64,000 nucleotides of DNA, taken from NCBI RefSeq assembly GCF_016461715.1, contig NZ_JAEMUI010000002.1, forward strand, positions 124,001 through 188,000, in the 5' to 3' direction. This document shows positions 55,508 through 63,251 of the stretch, piece by piece. Position numbers and translations under genes: made by a program. This stretch comes from Marinomonas spartinae. GTDB taxonomy: Bacteria; Pseudomonadota; Gammaproteobacteria; Pseudomonadales; Marinomonadaceae. The number at the start of each line of letters is the position of its first letter. The first letter of the stretch is position 1. The notes beneath the pieces are model-generated. The model saw nothing but the letters and a program-made list of their open reading frames with translations, ran no database searches and was not told where the DNA came from.

Positions 55508-56524
55508 ATGAGTTCTGCTATCCTAAAGCGTTTACCCCTTCAGATGTTCTGGCCAACATTTGACCCATTTTTATTTTGTGCTTTTCATCAGGATCGTTAC
55601 CCAAAGGCGACACCTGAGATGGAACCTGCTGCATCGCTACAAGGTCGGCCATTAGGGCAAGATTTTCATGGCATAGATGGCTGGCGTATGTATCACGGGC
55701 GAAAAGTGCCAGGTTTTCCCGTTCATCCACATCGTGGTTTTGAAACGGTCACCATTGTGAACCAAGGCTTTGTCGATCACGCGGATTCTATTGGTGCCGC
55801 TGGACGTTATGGACAGGGCGACACGCAATGGATGACCGCTGGTAGTGGGGTCCAGCATTCCGAAATGTTTCCATTATTAGATGAAGAAAAGGAAAACCCG
55901 CTGGAATTGTTCCAAGTCTGGTTAAACTTACCTGCTAAAAATAAAATGGTACCACCGCATTTTGGTATGTTATGGAACGAGGATACACCAGTCGTCAAGC
56001 AACCGGACATAAATGGTGTTGAAACGTCAGTCAAAGTGATTGCTGGTGAATTGGGTGCAGTGAAGGCGCTGGATTGCCCACCAGATTCATGGGCCGCTGA
56101 TAAAGACAATCATGTGGCGATTTGGTTGATCGATATTCCTGAAGGTGGGTTGTGGACTCTACCAAGTGATCACCTAGGGTTGAACCGTACCTTGTATTTT
56201 TTTGAAGGGGAGAGTGTCGTGCTAGAGGGCGTAGACGTTTCTGTCAAAGAAGCGTTTGTGTTGAAAAGTGACGAAGCAGCTAGTATTCAAAACACAGGTA
56301 AAAAAGCCCGTTTCTTGTTGTTGCAAGGTCGACCTATTGGTGAGCATGTCGAGCAGCATGGCCCATTTGTGATGAACACAAGACAGGAGTTGCAAAAGGC
56401 CTTTCATGATTACCAACGAACTCAGTTTGGTGGTTGGCCTTGGCCTCGTAACGACCAAGTGCATGACAAAACAAAAGGTCGATTTGCGCACCATGCAGAT
56501 AAGCTGGATGAACGTCCAACTTGA
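55508..56524 (+). CDS. Pirin family protein
   Basis: 338 residues, double cupin fold. Metal-binding residues in FPVHPHRGFETVTIV (about residues 73-86) and the later QHSEMF, typical of pirin. Bacterial pirins have quercetinase or regulatory roles; activity here is unknown. GGAGG immediately upstream. Has its own terminator, so it is a single unit. Confidence 0.9.
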   Translation: MSSAILKRLPLQMFWPTFDPFLFCAFHQDRYPKATPEMEPAASLQGRPLGQDFHGIDGWRMYHGRKVPGFPVHPHRGFETVTIVNQGFVDHADSIGAAGRYGQGDTQWMTAGSGVQHSEMFPLLDEEKENPLELFQVWLNLPAKNKMVPPHFGMLWNEDTPVVKQPDINGVETSVKVIAGELGAVKALDCPPDSWAADKDNHVAIWLIDIPEGGLWTLPSDHLGLNRTLYFFEGESVVLEGVDVSVKEAFVLKSDEAASIQNTGKKARFLLLQGRPIGEHVEQHGPFVMNTRQELQKAFHDYQRTQFGGWPWPRNDQVHDKTKGRFAHHADKLDERPT

Positions 56525-56531
56525 TCAAAGA

Positions 56532-56560
56532 AAGGCCTCTTAGCTAGAGGTCTTTTTATT
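56532..56560 (+). terminator. Terminator after pirin gene
   Basis: AAAGGCCTCT and AGAGGTCTTTTT pair around TAGCT, with T run following. Confidence 0.8.
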
Positions 56561-56714
56561 GTGTTCTAGGTCAGGTGAAGCTGAGAGGAAATCAGGTTTA
56601 GTAGATTACAAATGGGCATTTTCAGTGTATTTTAACTGGCTGTTGGCAAGTCTATCATTTATCGCAGAAAATAGTTAATCGTTTAAATTTACACTTAAAG
56701 ATAAGGAATGTTAT

Positions 56715-57230
56715 ATGAAAATTGTTGCTTTTGGAGCGAGTTCTAGTCGTCAATCCATTAATAAAACCCTTGCAAGCTATACCGCAAGCTTGATAAACGG
56801 TGCTGAGGTGACGTTATTGGATCTCAATGATTTTGATATGCCCATCTTCAGTGAAGACAAAGAAAAAGAGTTTGGCATTCCAAGCGAAGCACAAGCTTTC
56901 GTCGATGCAATTGCACAAGCTGATTTGATCATCGCATCATTTTCAGAGCACAATGGTTCCTACAGTGCGGCCTATAAAAATATTTTTGATTGGGCATCGC
57001 GTATCGAAAAAGCCGTATATCAAGACAAGCCAATTGTCGTGCTTTCTACCTCCCCAGGCCCAGGTGGAGCGAGCAGTGTATTGGCCCAAGCGGTTAATAG
57101 TATGCCCTTTTTCAAGGGTAATGTGATTGGTAGTTTGAGCGTGCCAAATTTCTATGATGTGATGAAAGACGGTGAGATTGTCGACGCCTCTGTTAAGCAA
57201 TCCATTCAAGATATTCTCTCGAAAGTGTAG
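56715..57230 (+). CDS. NAD(P)H-dependent FMN reductase family protein
   Basis: 171 residues, flavodoxin-like fold. The phosphate-binding loop FGASSSRQSINKTL is at 6-19, then LLDLNDFDMPIF and IASFSEHNGSYSAAYKNIFDWASR, and the STSPGPGGASSV loop. Fits the SsuE/YieF-type family that reduces free flavin or quinones. AAGGAATG site. Terminator after it. Physiological substrate unknown. Confidence 0.87.
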   Translation: MKIVAFGASSSRQSINKTLASYTASLINGAEVTLLDLNDFDMPIFSEDKEKEFGIPSEAQAFVDAIAQADLIIASFSEHNGSYSAAYKNIFDWASRIEKAVYQDKPIVVLSTSPGPGGASSVLAQAVNSMPFFKGNVIGSLSVPNFYDVMKDGEIVDASVKQSIQDILSKV

Positions 57231-57260
57231 TCTTTCTAGGCTCCCATCATGTGAAATAAA

Positions 57261-57284
57261 AACCGGCTAAATGGCCGGTTTTGT
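57261..57284 (+). terminator. Terminator after FMN reductase gene
   Basis: AACCGGC pairs with GCCGGTT around a 6-base loop, followed by TTGTT. Confidence 0.8.
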
Positions 57285-57338
57285 TATGGTGCAGTGGTTG
57301 TTTTGTTGGCTAGATATCAAGAAGCAAAGGAGGGTGAA

Positions 57339-57878
57339 GTGGGTAGAGTCGTATCGCTAAGCAAAGATAAAGTGCATCAATTTTCTAAAAAAGTGGTCGA
57401 TAGTCTATCCATACTGGAAGGGTTAGGGGTCGAAGGGGATGCGCATTGCGGTAAAACGGTGAAACATCGCTCGAGGGTGGCTGTTGATCCCGCTCAACCT
57501 AACCTCAGGCAAGTGCATTTAATCCACTCTGAATTACTTGATGAATTGCAGAACAAAGGGTTTGATGTAACAGCGGGGACGATGGGAGAGAACATCCTCA
57601 CAGAAGGGATCGACCTTCTTAGCCTTCCACAAAATACGCTATTAAAAATTGGCAAAGACGTTGAGTTAAGAGTGACAGGATTAAGAAATCCTTGCGCCCA
57701 GCTAGATAATTACCAGGAAGGGTTGACTAAAGCAGTTCTGGACCGAAATGAAAAAGGCGAACTCATTCGAAAGGCCGGCATTATGACCGTGGTGGTTCGA
57801 AGCGGTGTAGTAACGTTACAGGATGCTATTGAGGTCATATTGCCGCCAAAGCCACATTTGCCCCTTGAACGTGTATAA
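57339..57878 (+). CDS. MOSC domain protein
   Basis: 179 residues from GTG at 57339, chosen because AAGGAGG lies 5 bases upstream; the open frame starting at 57294 is not supported. MOSC family (molybdenum cofactor sulfurase C-terminal type): GVEGDAHCG, LIHSELLDEL, GENILTEGIDL, and the conserved Cys119 in LRNPCAQLDNY that can carry sulfur. Likely binds molybdenum cofactor or metal-sulfur species. A weak hairpin with U-rich tail follows (57891-57921). Confidence 0.87.
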   Translation: MGRVVSLSKDKVHQFSKKVVDSLSILEGLGVEGDAHCGKTVKHRSRVAVDPAQPNLRQVHLIHSELLDELQNKGFDVTAGTMGENILTEGIDLLSLPQNTLLKIGKDVELRVTGLRNPCAQLDNYQEGLTKAVLDRNEKGELIRKAGIMTVVVRSGVVTLQDAIEVILPPKPHLPLERV

Positions 57879-58169
57879 AGTTTTCAATGCCATCGCTTAA
57901 TGCAATAGCGTTTTGTTCTTTTGACTTCCTGAAATGTCTAGCGAGTTTTGTTAAAAAAGATCATTGCTAAATGCTTGTTTTGCCTGACCTAAATTGATAA
58001 GTTAACAGTATGACAACATATTCTAAGTTACGCATTATCGCTATTTTTTGGTGGCGCTCTATTTTTTAGAGCGGCGTTGAATCACGTTTATTCAAAAGCC
58101 GTCGGTAGACTGACTGTTTTTGAATCGACAAGTGATGTCTCCGATGGGGTATACAATAGGAGACATACT

Positions 58170-59234
58170 ATGCACAGTAATACATCTAACCATTCTAATA
58201 CTGCTTTCTTTACTAAAAACACTTTTCAGGAAAGCTATCAAGAAAAAGTCCTTACAGGTGATAGACCAACAGGTCAGTTGCATCTTGGTCATTTTGTTGG
58301 GTCTCTCCAGCAACGTGTTGTGCTCCAAGAGAGTCATCAGCAGACGATTTTAATCGCTGATTTACAAGGTCTAACCGATAATGGGCATAATCCGCACAAA
58401 ATTTCGACTAATATTTTAAATGTGCTTGCAGATTATCTTGCTGTCGGTATAGACCCGTCTAAAACAACCATTAGTTTGCAATCTGCTATTCCTGCTCTGT
58501 CTGAATTGACCATGTATTATTCGAATCTGGTTTCTGTCGCGAGGCTGCAGCGAAATCCAACGGTGAAAAATGAGATTGCGACTAAATCTTTTGGTCTCTC
58601 TATTCCAGCAGGCTTTTTAACTTACCCAATTAGTCAGGCAGCGGATATTACAGCCTTTAATGGCACATTGGTTCCTGTTGGGGATGATCAACTGCCGATG
58701 ATCGAGCAAACAAACGAAATCGTAAGAAAGCTCAATCGAATTGCAAAAGAGGACATTTTGCTTGAATGTCGCCCTCTGCTGAGTCATGTTCCGCGCTTGC
58801 CTAGCACCGATGGGAAAAGCAAAATGTCTAAATCGCTAGGGAACTGTATTTTATTAGACGCCTCAGAAAAAGACATATCGCAAGCGGTAAAGTCTATGTA
58901 TACCGACCCGAACCATTTGAAAGTCGACGATCCAGGTCGTGTTGAGGGGAATGTGGTTTTTACCTATTTAGAGGCATTTTGTTCAGATGTGGCCTATGTT
59001 GAAACATTAAAATCGCAATATCGACGAGGTGGGTTAGGGGACGGTGCCATCAAAAAAATTCTGGAAGACTGTCTTCAAGAAGTGATAAAGCCAATTAGAG
59101 AGCGGCGTCACCTATTTGCTTCTGATAAAGCACAACTTATTGATATTATTCGAGAGGGGAGTGACAAATCTCAGGCTGAAGCGAGTGCGGTGTTGCATCG
59201 CGTCAAACACGCTTTTGGTCTTACTCTGTTTTGA
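58170..59234 (+). CDS. trpS: Tryptophanyl-tRNA synthetase
   Basis: Charges tRNA-Trp. 354 residues from ATG 58170 (TAGGAG 9 bases upstream; longer frame to 58077 not supported). HIGH motif as HLGH (38-41) and KMSKS (218-222). There is an unusual N-terminal extension of about 26 residues, rich in Asn/Ser/Thr, ahead of the catalytic core (KVLTGDRPTGQLHLGH). Resembles the type often found beside other TrpRS genes. Not beside the usual rpe-gph-trpS group, so it may be a second, stand-alone copy; this cannot be tested within the window. Upstream is an AT-rich stretch with a small hairpin. Confidence 0.9.
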   Translation: MHSNTSNHSNTAFFTKNTFQESYQEKVLTGDRPTGQLHLGHFVGSLQQRVVLQESHQQTILIADLQGLTDNGHNPHKISTNILNVLADYLAVGIDPSKTTISLQSAIPALSELTMYYSNLVSVARLQRNPTVKNEIATKSFGLSIPAGFLTYPISQAADITAFNGTLVPVGDDQLPMIEQTNEIVRKLNRIAKEDILLECRPLLSHVPRLPSTDGKSKMSKSLGNCILLDASEKDISQAVKSMYTDPNHLKVDDPGRVEGNVVFTYLEAFCSDVAYVETLKSQYRRGGLGDGAIKKILEDCLQEVIKPIRERRHLFASDKAQLIDIIREGSDKSQAEASAVLHRVKHAFGLTLF

Positions 59235-59271
59235 ATGTCTATATTGCTCTTAACATAAGGACGGCTCTAAG

Positions 59272-59694
59272 ATGACTAGCATTTATAAAGGAAGTTGTTT
59301 ATGTGGTGAGGTTCGGTTTTCTGTGGAGGGATTTAGTGAGCAAGCGGCAAACTGTCATTGCAATATGTGTCGAAAATTTCATGGTGCTGCTTTTGGCTCT
59401 CTTGTTGGTACCATTGGTTTAAAGTGGATATCGGGTCAAGATTATCTCAAAGAGTTTACGGCACCTAATGGCACAGTACGAACGTTTTGTCGTCAGTGTG
59501 GTTCGAGTTTAGGTTTTAAAAGCAAAGATAGGCGACCTGAAGACATGGAGATTGCTATAGCAACGTTTGATCAAGACATTCCTGTTCAGATAGACGCGCA
59601 TATTTTTACAAAATACAAAGCGAATTGGTGTGTGATTGACGATAAATTGCCTGCTTTTTTAGAAGGGCGAGAGAGCGAAGTTGTTTCTGTTTAA
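59272..59694 (+). CDS. GFA family protein
   Basis: 140 residues. Zinc-binding cysteines: CLCGEVRF at 9-16, NCHCNMCRKFHGAAFG at about 28-43, TFCRQCGSSLGF about 76. Glutathione-dependent formaldehyde-activating enzyme-like fold; many members are not linked to formaldehyde. 37 bases after trpS, so maybe co-transcribed. Function unknown. Confidence 0.87.
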   Translation: MTSIYKGSCLCGEVRFSVEGFSEQAANCHCNMCRKFHGAAFGSLVGTIGLKWISGQDYLKEFTAPNGTVRTFCRQCGSSLGFKSKDRRPEDMEIAIATFDQDIPVQIDAHIFTKYKANWCVIDDKLPAFLEGRESEVVSV

Positions 59695-59759
59695 CATCTA
59701 GGTAGTGTAGGGGTGAAATAATGGGGCTAAAAACGCATTTAGGACTAATAGCGGATTAA

Positions 59760-59999
59760 TCTCTCCGAGGCAGCTGGAAAACTAACGGAAGCTGAGCTAG
59801 TGCAAAGTCGAGGGGCATTTTTTGCTAAAAACGTTGGCCTTTTGTTGCAGCACTTTTTAACCATCAAACGCACCATCGAGGCCAAGTGTCGACACTGCTT
59901 GGTCAAGCAGGTATCGACATAGGTGTGACGAACTTACTTGTTCGTATAGTGAGTGAGCTTAGGGCTAAGGGCATTTGTTTTTATGTGGGTCAATCGTAG
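59760..59999 (+). pseudogene. Possible decayed coding remnant
   Basis: No complete ORF in the 340 bp between the GFA and NCS1 genes. One plus frame reads SEAAGKLTEAELVQSRGAFF then ends; a second frame picks up as GQVSTLLGQAGIDIGVTN and SELRAKGICFYVGQS with a stop near 59999. The two pieces suggest a frameshifted C-terminal part, possibly a helix-turn-helix region, but no family could be named. Confidence 0.35.
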
Positions 60000-60033
60000 C
60001 GCTAGCCATTTTTTAGACCTAAGCTCAGGAAGT

Positions 60034-61482
60034 TTACGCTTGTTTTGCTAGTTTTAATTTTTCAGAGTGCATAATGGCTTCTTTGCTCATTAGCTGTTTG
60101 TAAGCGATCGCGGCAATTCCACCACTAATAAACAGTGAAAAATTCGCTAAATCAGTCAAGACAAACGATGTGATGATCGAAGAAACACCGGCAATGATTA
60201 GGGCATACACCGCTTTTTTATTGATGCCATTGTCATACCAATAGGCTTGGTCGGTGTCCTCGGTATACAGAGCATCCACATCAATCTGCTGTTTTCGAAC
60301 GACGAAGTAATCCATCAAGATAATCCCGTATAGTGGACCAATAAGAGCGGCCAGTAAATCGACGGTGTAATGAATCATTTCTGGATTGTTGAATAGGTTC
60401 CATGGTGTGAGCAGGACGGAACCAAATGCAGCAATAAAGCCACCCGTTTTAAAGCTGATTTTACTCGGGGAGACGTTAGAGAAATCAAAAGCAGGCGCAA
60501 CAAAGTTGGCGACAATATTAATACCAATGGTTGCCAGAATAAACGTCAGGGCGCCCAGTACTGTAATCATTCCAGAATCAAGCTGCTTTACTGTTTCAAT
60601 GGGGTCGGTAATCATTTTGCCAAATAAAGGAATAGAGGCCGCTACTATCACCACGCTAAAAATAGAAAACACCATGAAATTGAGAGGGAGTCCCAACAGA
60701 TTACCAAGCTTCATATTCTTATAGCTGCTGCAATAACGTGCAAAGTCACTAAAGTTTAATGTTGGACCAGCAAAGTAACCTGCGACCAATGCAGTTGCCA
60801 CAATCATCATATTAAATGCTTGCCAACCTGTGAGAGATTTTGATGATAAGTCAAAATTGATTGCACTCCAGCCTGTCTGGGTAAGCATGTAAGCACATAA
60901 GGCAAACATGGCAATGTATATAGCGGGGCCAGACCAGTCGATTACCTTACGAATCATTTTCATGCCGAACATAAAGACGAATGCCTGAATCACCCACATG
61001 GACATAAAGCCAATCCAGCCGAGTGCCGAAAGTCCTAAGAATGTTGTTTTTTGTAGGGAAGCCATTTCAGGAAAGAAGTATAAAATTAGAATGATAAAGG
61101 AGCTGGAAGCAAGAAAGGTTTGTATACCGTACCATACCACTGCAATGAGACCTCGAATAATGGCCGGTATGTTTGCGCCTTTTACTCCAAATGACATACG
61201 ACAAACAACGGGGAAAGGAACGCCAACTTTTTGTCCAGGTGTTCCCATTAAGGTGGCAAAAAAGTATACAATCATGATGCCCATGAGCAGACAAATAAAT
61301 ACTTGCCAGCCAGCGAGTCCGAGGGCAAATAAGCTGGCAGCGAATACATAACCGCCAACACTGTGAACATCGGACATCCAAAAGGCAAAAATACTATACC
61401 AACCCCATTCCTGTTTTGTGTCAGGAGCGAGGTCGTCGTTAGTCAGGTTGTGGCTTGTTGAAGGGGTCGGGGGCGTTTTCAT
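60034..61482 (-). CDS. NCS1-family nucleobase/hydantoin/allantoin permease
   Basis: 482 residues from ATG 61482 (GGAG 9 bases upstream); an ATG at 61497 adds 5 residues. About 12 membrane helices. NCS1 features: WGWYSIFAFWMSDVHSVGGYVFAASLFALGLAGWQV, GQKVGVPFPVVCRMSFGVKGANIPAIIRGLIAVVWYGIQT, and SDFARYCSSYKNM. Divergent from a GntR regulator and an Asp/Glu-type racemase, so hydantoin or allantoin is the expected substrate, but this is inferred. Confidence 0.9.
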   Translation of the reverse strand: MKTPPTPSTSHNLTNDDLAPDTKQEWGWYSIFAFWMSDVHSVGGYVFAASLFALGLAGWQVFICLLMGIMIVYFFATLMGTPGQKVGVPFPVVCRMSFGVKGANIPAIIRGLIAVVWYGIQTFLASSSFIILILYFFPEMASLQKTTFLGLSALGWIGFMSMWVIQAFVFMFGMKMIRKVIDWSGPAIYIAMFALCAYMLTQTGWSAINFDLSSKSLTGWQAFNMMIVATALVAGYFAGPTLNFSDFARYCSSYKNMKLGNLLGLPLNFMVFSIFSVVIVAASIPLFGKMITDPIETVKQLDSGMITVLGALTFILATIGINIVANFVAPAFDFSNVSPSKISFKTGGFIAAFGSVLLTPWNLFNNPEMIHYTVDLLAALIGPLYGIILMDYFVVRKQQIDVDALYTEDTDQAYWYDNGINKKAVYALIIAGVSSIITSFVLTDLANFSLFISGGIAAIAYKQLMSKEAIMHSEKLKLAKQA

Positions 61483-61502
61483 TGGATTATTCTCCATTGT
61501 TG

Positions 61503-61514
61503 ATTGTATACAAT
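61503..61514. promoter_or_regulatory. Palindromic operator candidate 1
   Basis: ATTGTATACAAT, a perfect 12-bp palindrome, 20 bases upstream of the permease start. An identical copy lies at 61693-61704. Its type fits GntR FCD-family operators. Confidence 0.75.
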
Positions 61515-61692
61515 AGTTAATACAATTTTAGTGCCAAAGTGTTTAAACTAAGGAAAAATAAGGAATTTTAATAATATCTTTCCGTTAGCTTACTATTCAA
61601 AAACGATTTTTTGTCCTGTTATGGTGCGAAATGGTTTTTTTTAGTGCAGTCGAGCCTCTAATTTTGTTATCTAATAAGTATTGTATTTTTTT

Positions 61693-61704
61693 ATTGTATA
61701 CAAT
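61693..61704. promoter_or_regulatory. Palindromic operator candidate 2
   Basis: ATTGTATACAAT, an exact second copy, 25 bases upstream of the GntR gene. The two copies (190 bp apart, centre to centre) frame the divergent control region, suggesting autoregulation and repression of both transcripts. Confidence 0.75.
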
Positions 61705-61729
61705 CTAATAGTAGTAGGTTTGTGAGTAT

Positions 61730-62398
61730 ATGAGAAAAGACGAGTTAATTTATCAGCAAATGTTGAAGGCGATCGTCGAGCATCACCTTTTGCCTGGGGT
61801 TAGGTTGCCAGAAGACCAATTGGCTGAGACCTTTCAAATCAGCCGTACAGGCATTCGGAAGGTTTTGCATCGGCTGGCTTTGGAGAGGTTTGTCACCATT
61901 ACGCCTAATAAAGGAGCCCATGTGGCCAAACCGACAGCGGAAGAAGCTCAGCAAGTGCTTGATAGTCGTATTTTGGTTGAGCCAGTGTTGATCGATGACG
62001 TGGTGACACATTGGGATGAGTCGAGCAAAACTCGCCTATACGGCATTGTACAACAAGAGGAATTGGCAGAGCAGAATAATAATCTCAAAGATATGATTCA
62101 GTTATCGGCGCTATTTCATACGGAGCTTGCGTCGCTTTCAGGGAATCAGGTCATGGCGGAATTTGTTAGTCAGCTTACCTTGCGCTCTTCTTTGGTGATT
62201 GCCGTATTTGGCTCGAAACAAAGTGTTGGATGTGATTGCGGCCACCACCATGATTTGGTGGACATGCTGGATAAAAGGGAAGCGGGCCCCGCTAAAATTT
62301 GGATGAAACGCCACCTGGAAGCCATTAAAGCGTCTTTGCAATTTACTATCGACAAACCAAAAAGCATTAATTTCAAGGACCTTTTTTCAACGATCTAA
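61730..62398 (+). CDS. GntR-family (FCD) transcriptional regulator
   Basis: 222 residues: N-terminal winged helix (about 5-70: YQQMLKAIVEHHLLPGVRLPEDQLAETFQISRTGIRKVLHRLALERFV) and C-terminal FCD helical ligand domain. ATG at 61730 (GTGAGTAT before it, weak site). Divergent from the permease and 16 bases ahead of the racemase. Two identical palindromes upstream are probable binding sites. Ligand likely a nitrogen compound transported by the neighbour. Confidence 0.92.
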   Translation: MRKDELIYQQMLKAIVEHHLLPGVRLPEDQLAETFQISRTGIRKVLHRLALERFVTITPNKGAHVAKPTAEEAQQVLDSRILVEPVLIDDVVTHWDESSKTRLYGIVQQEELAEQNNNLKDMIQLSALFHTELASLSGNQVMAEFVSQLTLRSSLVIAVFGSKQSVGCDCGHHHDLVDMLDKREAGPAKIWMKRHLEAIKASLQFTIDKPKSINFKDLFSTI

Positions 62399-62414
62399 GA
62401 GTGGAGTATCAGCC

Positions 62415-63143
62415 ATGCGTGTGCACATTATTAACCCTAATGCCAATCAAGAAATAACGGAAAAAATTCGCTCTGCCGCTCAGAGCGTGGCGCATGATGG
62501 CACGCGCATTATTGCTCGTAATGTGGCACATGGACCAGAAACGATCGAATGTGCGGTTGATGAGGTATTGGCAAGCGCGGGTGTGTTGGATCTTATCCTT
62601 CAAGGAGAGCAAGATCATGTTGATGCTCACGTTATCGCTTGTTTTGGTGACCCTGCCTTAGATGCTGCGCGGGAGTTATCGAGTGTTCCTGTGATTGGTA
62701 TTGCAGGTGCCGCGTTTCAAATAGCGAGTTTGGTTTGTCATCGTTTTGCGGTGGTGACAACCCGTAAGCGTACCGTGCATTTTGCCAAAAACTTGTTAGT
62801 GCGTTATGGCTATGAACATCAGTGTTCTGGTATCTATGCTAGTGATTTGGCGGTTGCCGACTGCGAGTCAAACCCTGAAGCAAGTTTTCTTCAGATTCGA
62901 AAAGATGCACTCAAGGCGTTAAGTGAAGGCGCTGAAGCGATTGTTTTAGGCTGTGCGGGGATGGCGGACTGGGAGGACAGATTAACCCGTGAGTTGCAGG
63001 TGCCTGTGATTGATGGGGTTAAAGCCGCAGTGACCCTAGCGGAGTCTTTGGGACAATTGAAGATAGGTGTGGCTAAAACAGGTCAATATGGTTTGCCCTT
63101 TCCAAAACGCTTTATTGGCCGCTACGAACATTTTTCAGCGTAA
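62415..63143 (+). CDS. Asp/Glu racemase family protein (hydantoin/allantoin racemase type)
   Basis: 242 residues. The two catalytic cysteines of the Asp/Glu/hydantoin racemase family are visible: Cys76 in HVIACFGDP and Cys180 in IVLGCAGM. N-terminus MRVHIINPNANQEIT is typical of allantoin/hydantoin racemases. Co-transcribed with the GntR gene (16-base gap; GAGTGGAG before ATG). It is the only enzyme gene seen here; a hydantoinase or allantoinase is not in the window. Confidence 0.9.
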   Translation: MRVHIINPNANQEITEKIRSAAQSVAHDGTRIIARNVAHGPETIECAVDEVLASAGVLDLILQGEQDHVDAHVIACFGDPALDAARELSSVPVIGIAGAAFQIASLVCHRFAVVTTRKRTVHFAKNLLVRYGYEHQCSGIYASDLAVADCESNPEASFLQIRKDALKALSEGAEAIVLGCAGMADWEDRLTRELQVPVIDGVKAAVTLAESLGQLKIGVAKTGQYGLPFPKRFIGRYEHFSA

Positions 63144-63200
63144 TGTATAGTCTATTTGGTTATGCGCAAGATGGATTGTCGTGTTGATGAAACAGGAAAA

Positions 63201-63236
63201 ACAAAAATGCCCGATCCTATGACCGGGCGTTTTTGT
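63201..63236. terminator. Terminator between the racemase and NRPS genes
   Basis: ACAAAAATGCCCG and CGGGCGTTTTTGT pair around ATCCTATGAC, one G-U; convergent genes share it. Confidence 0.88.
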
Positions 63237-63251
63237 TTCGATAAACACTTT

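Noticed and set aside
58150..58157. TATACAAT before trpS as a -10 promoter element
   Set aside because: No -35 lies at proper spacing and transcription would begin nearly at the start codon; kept only as a weak operator resemblance.
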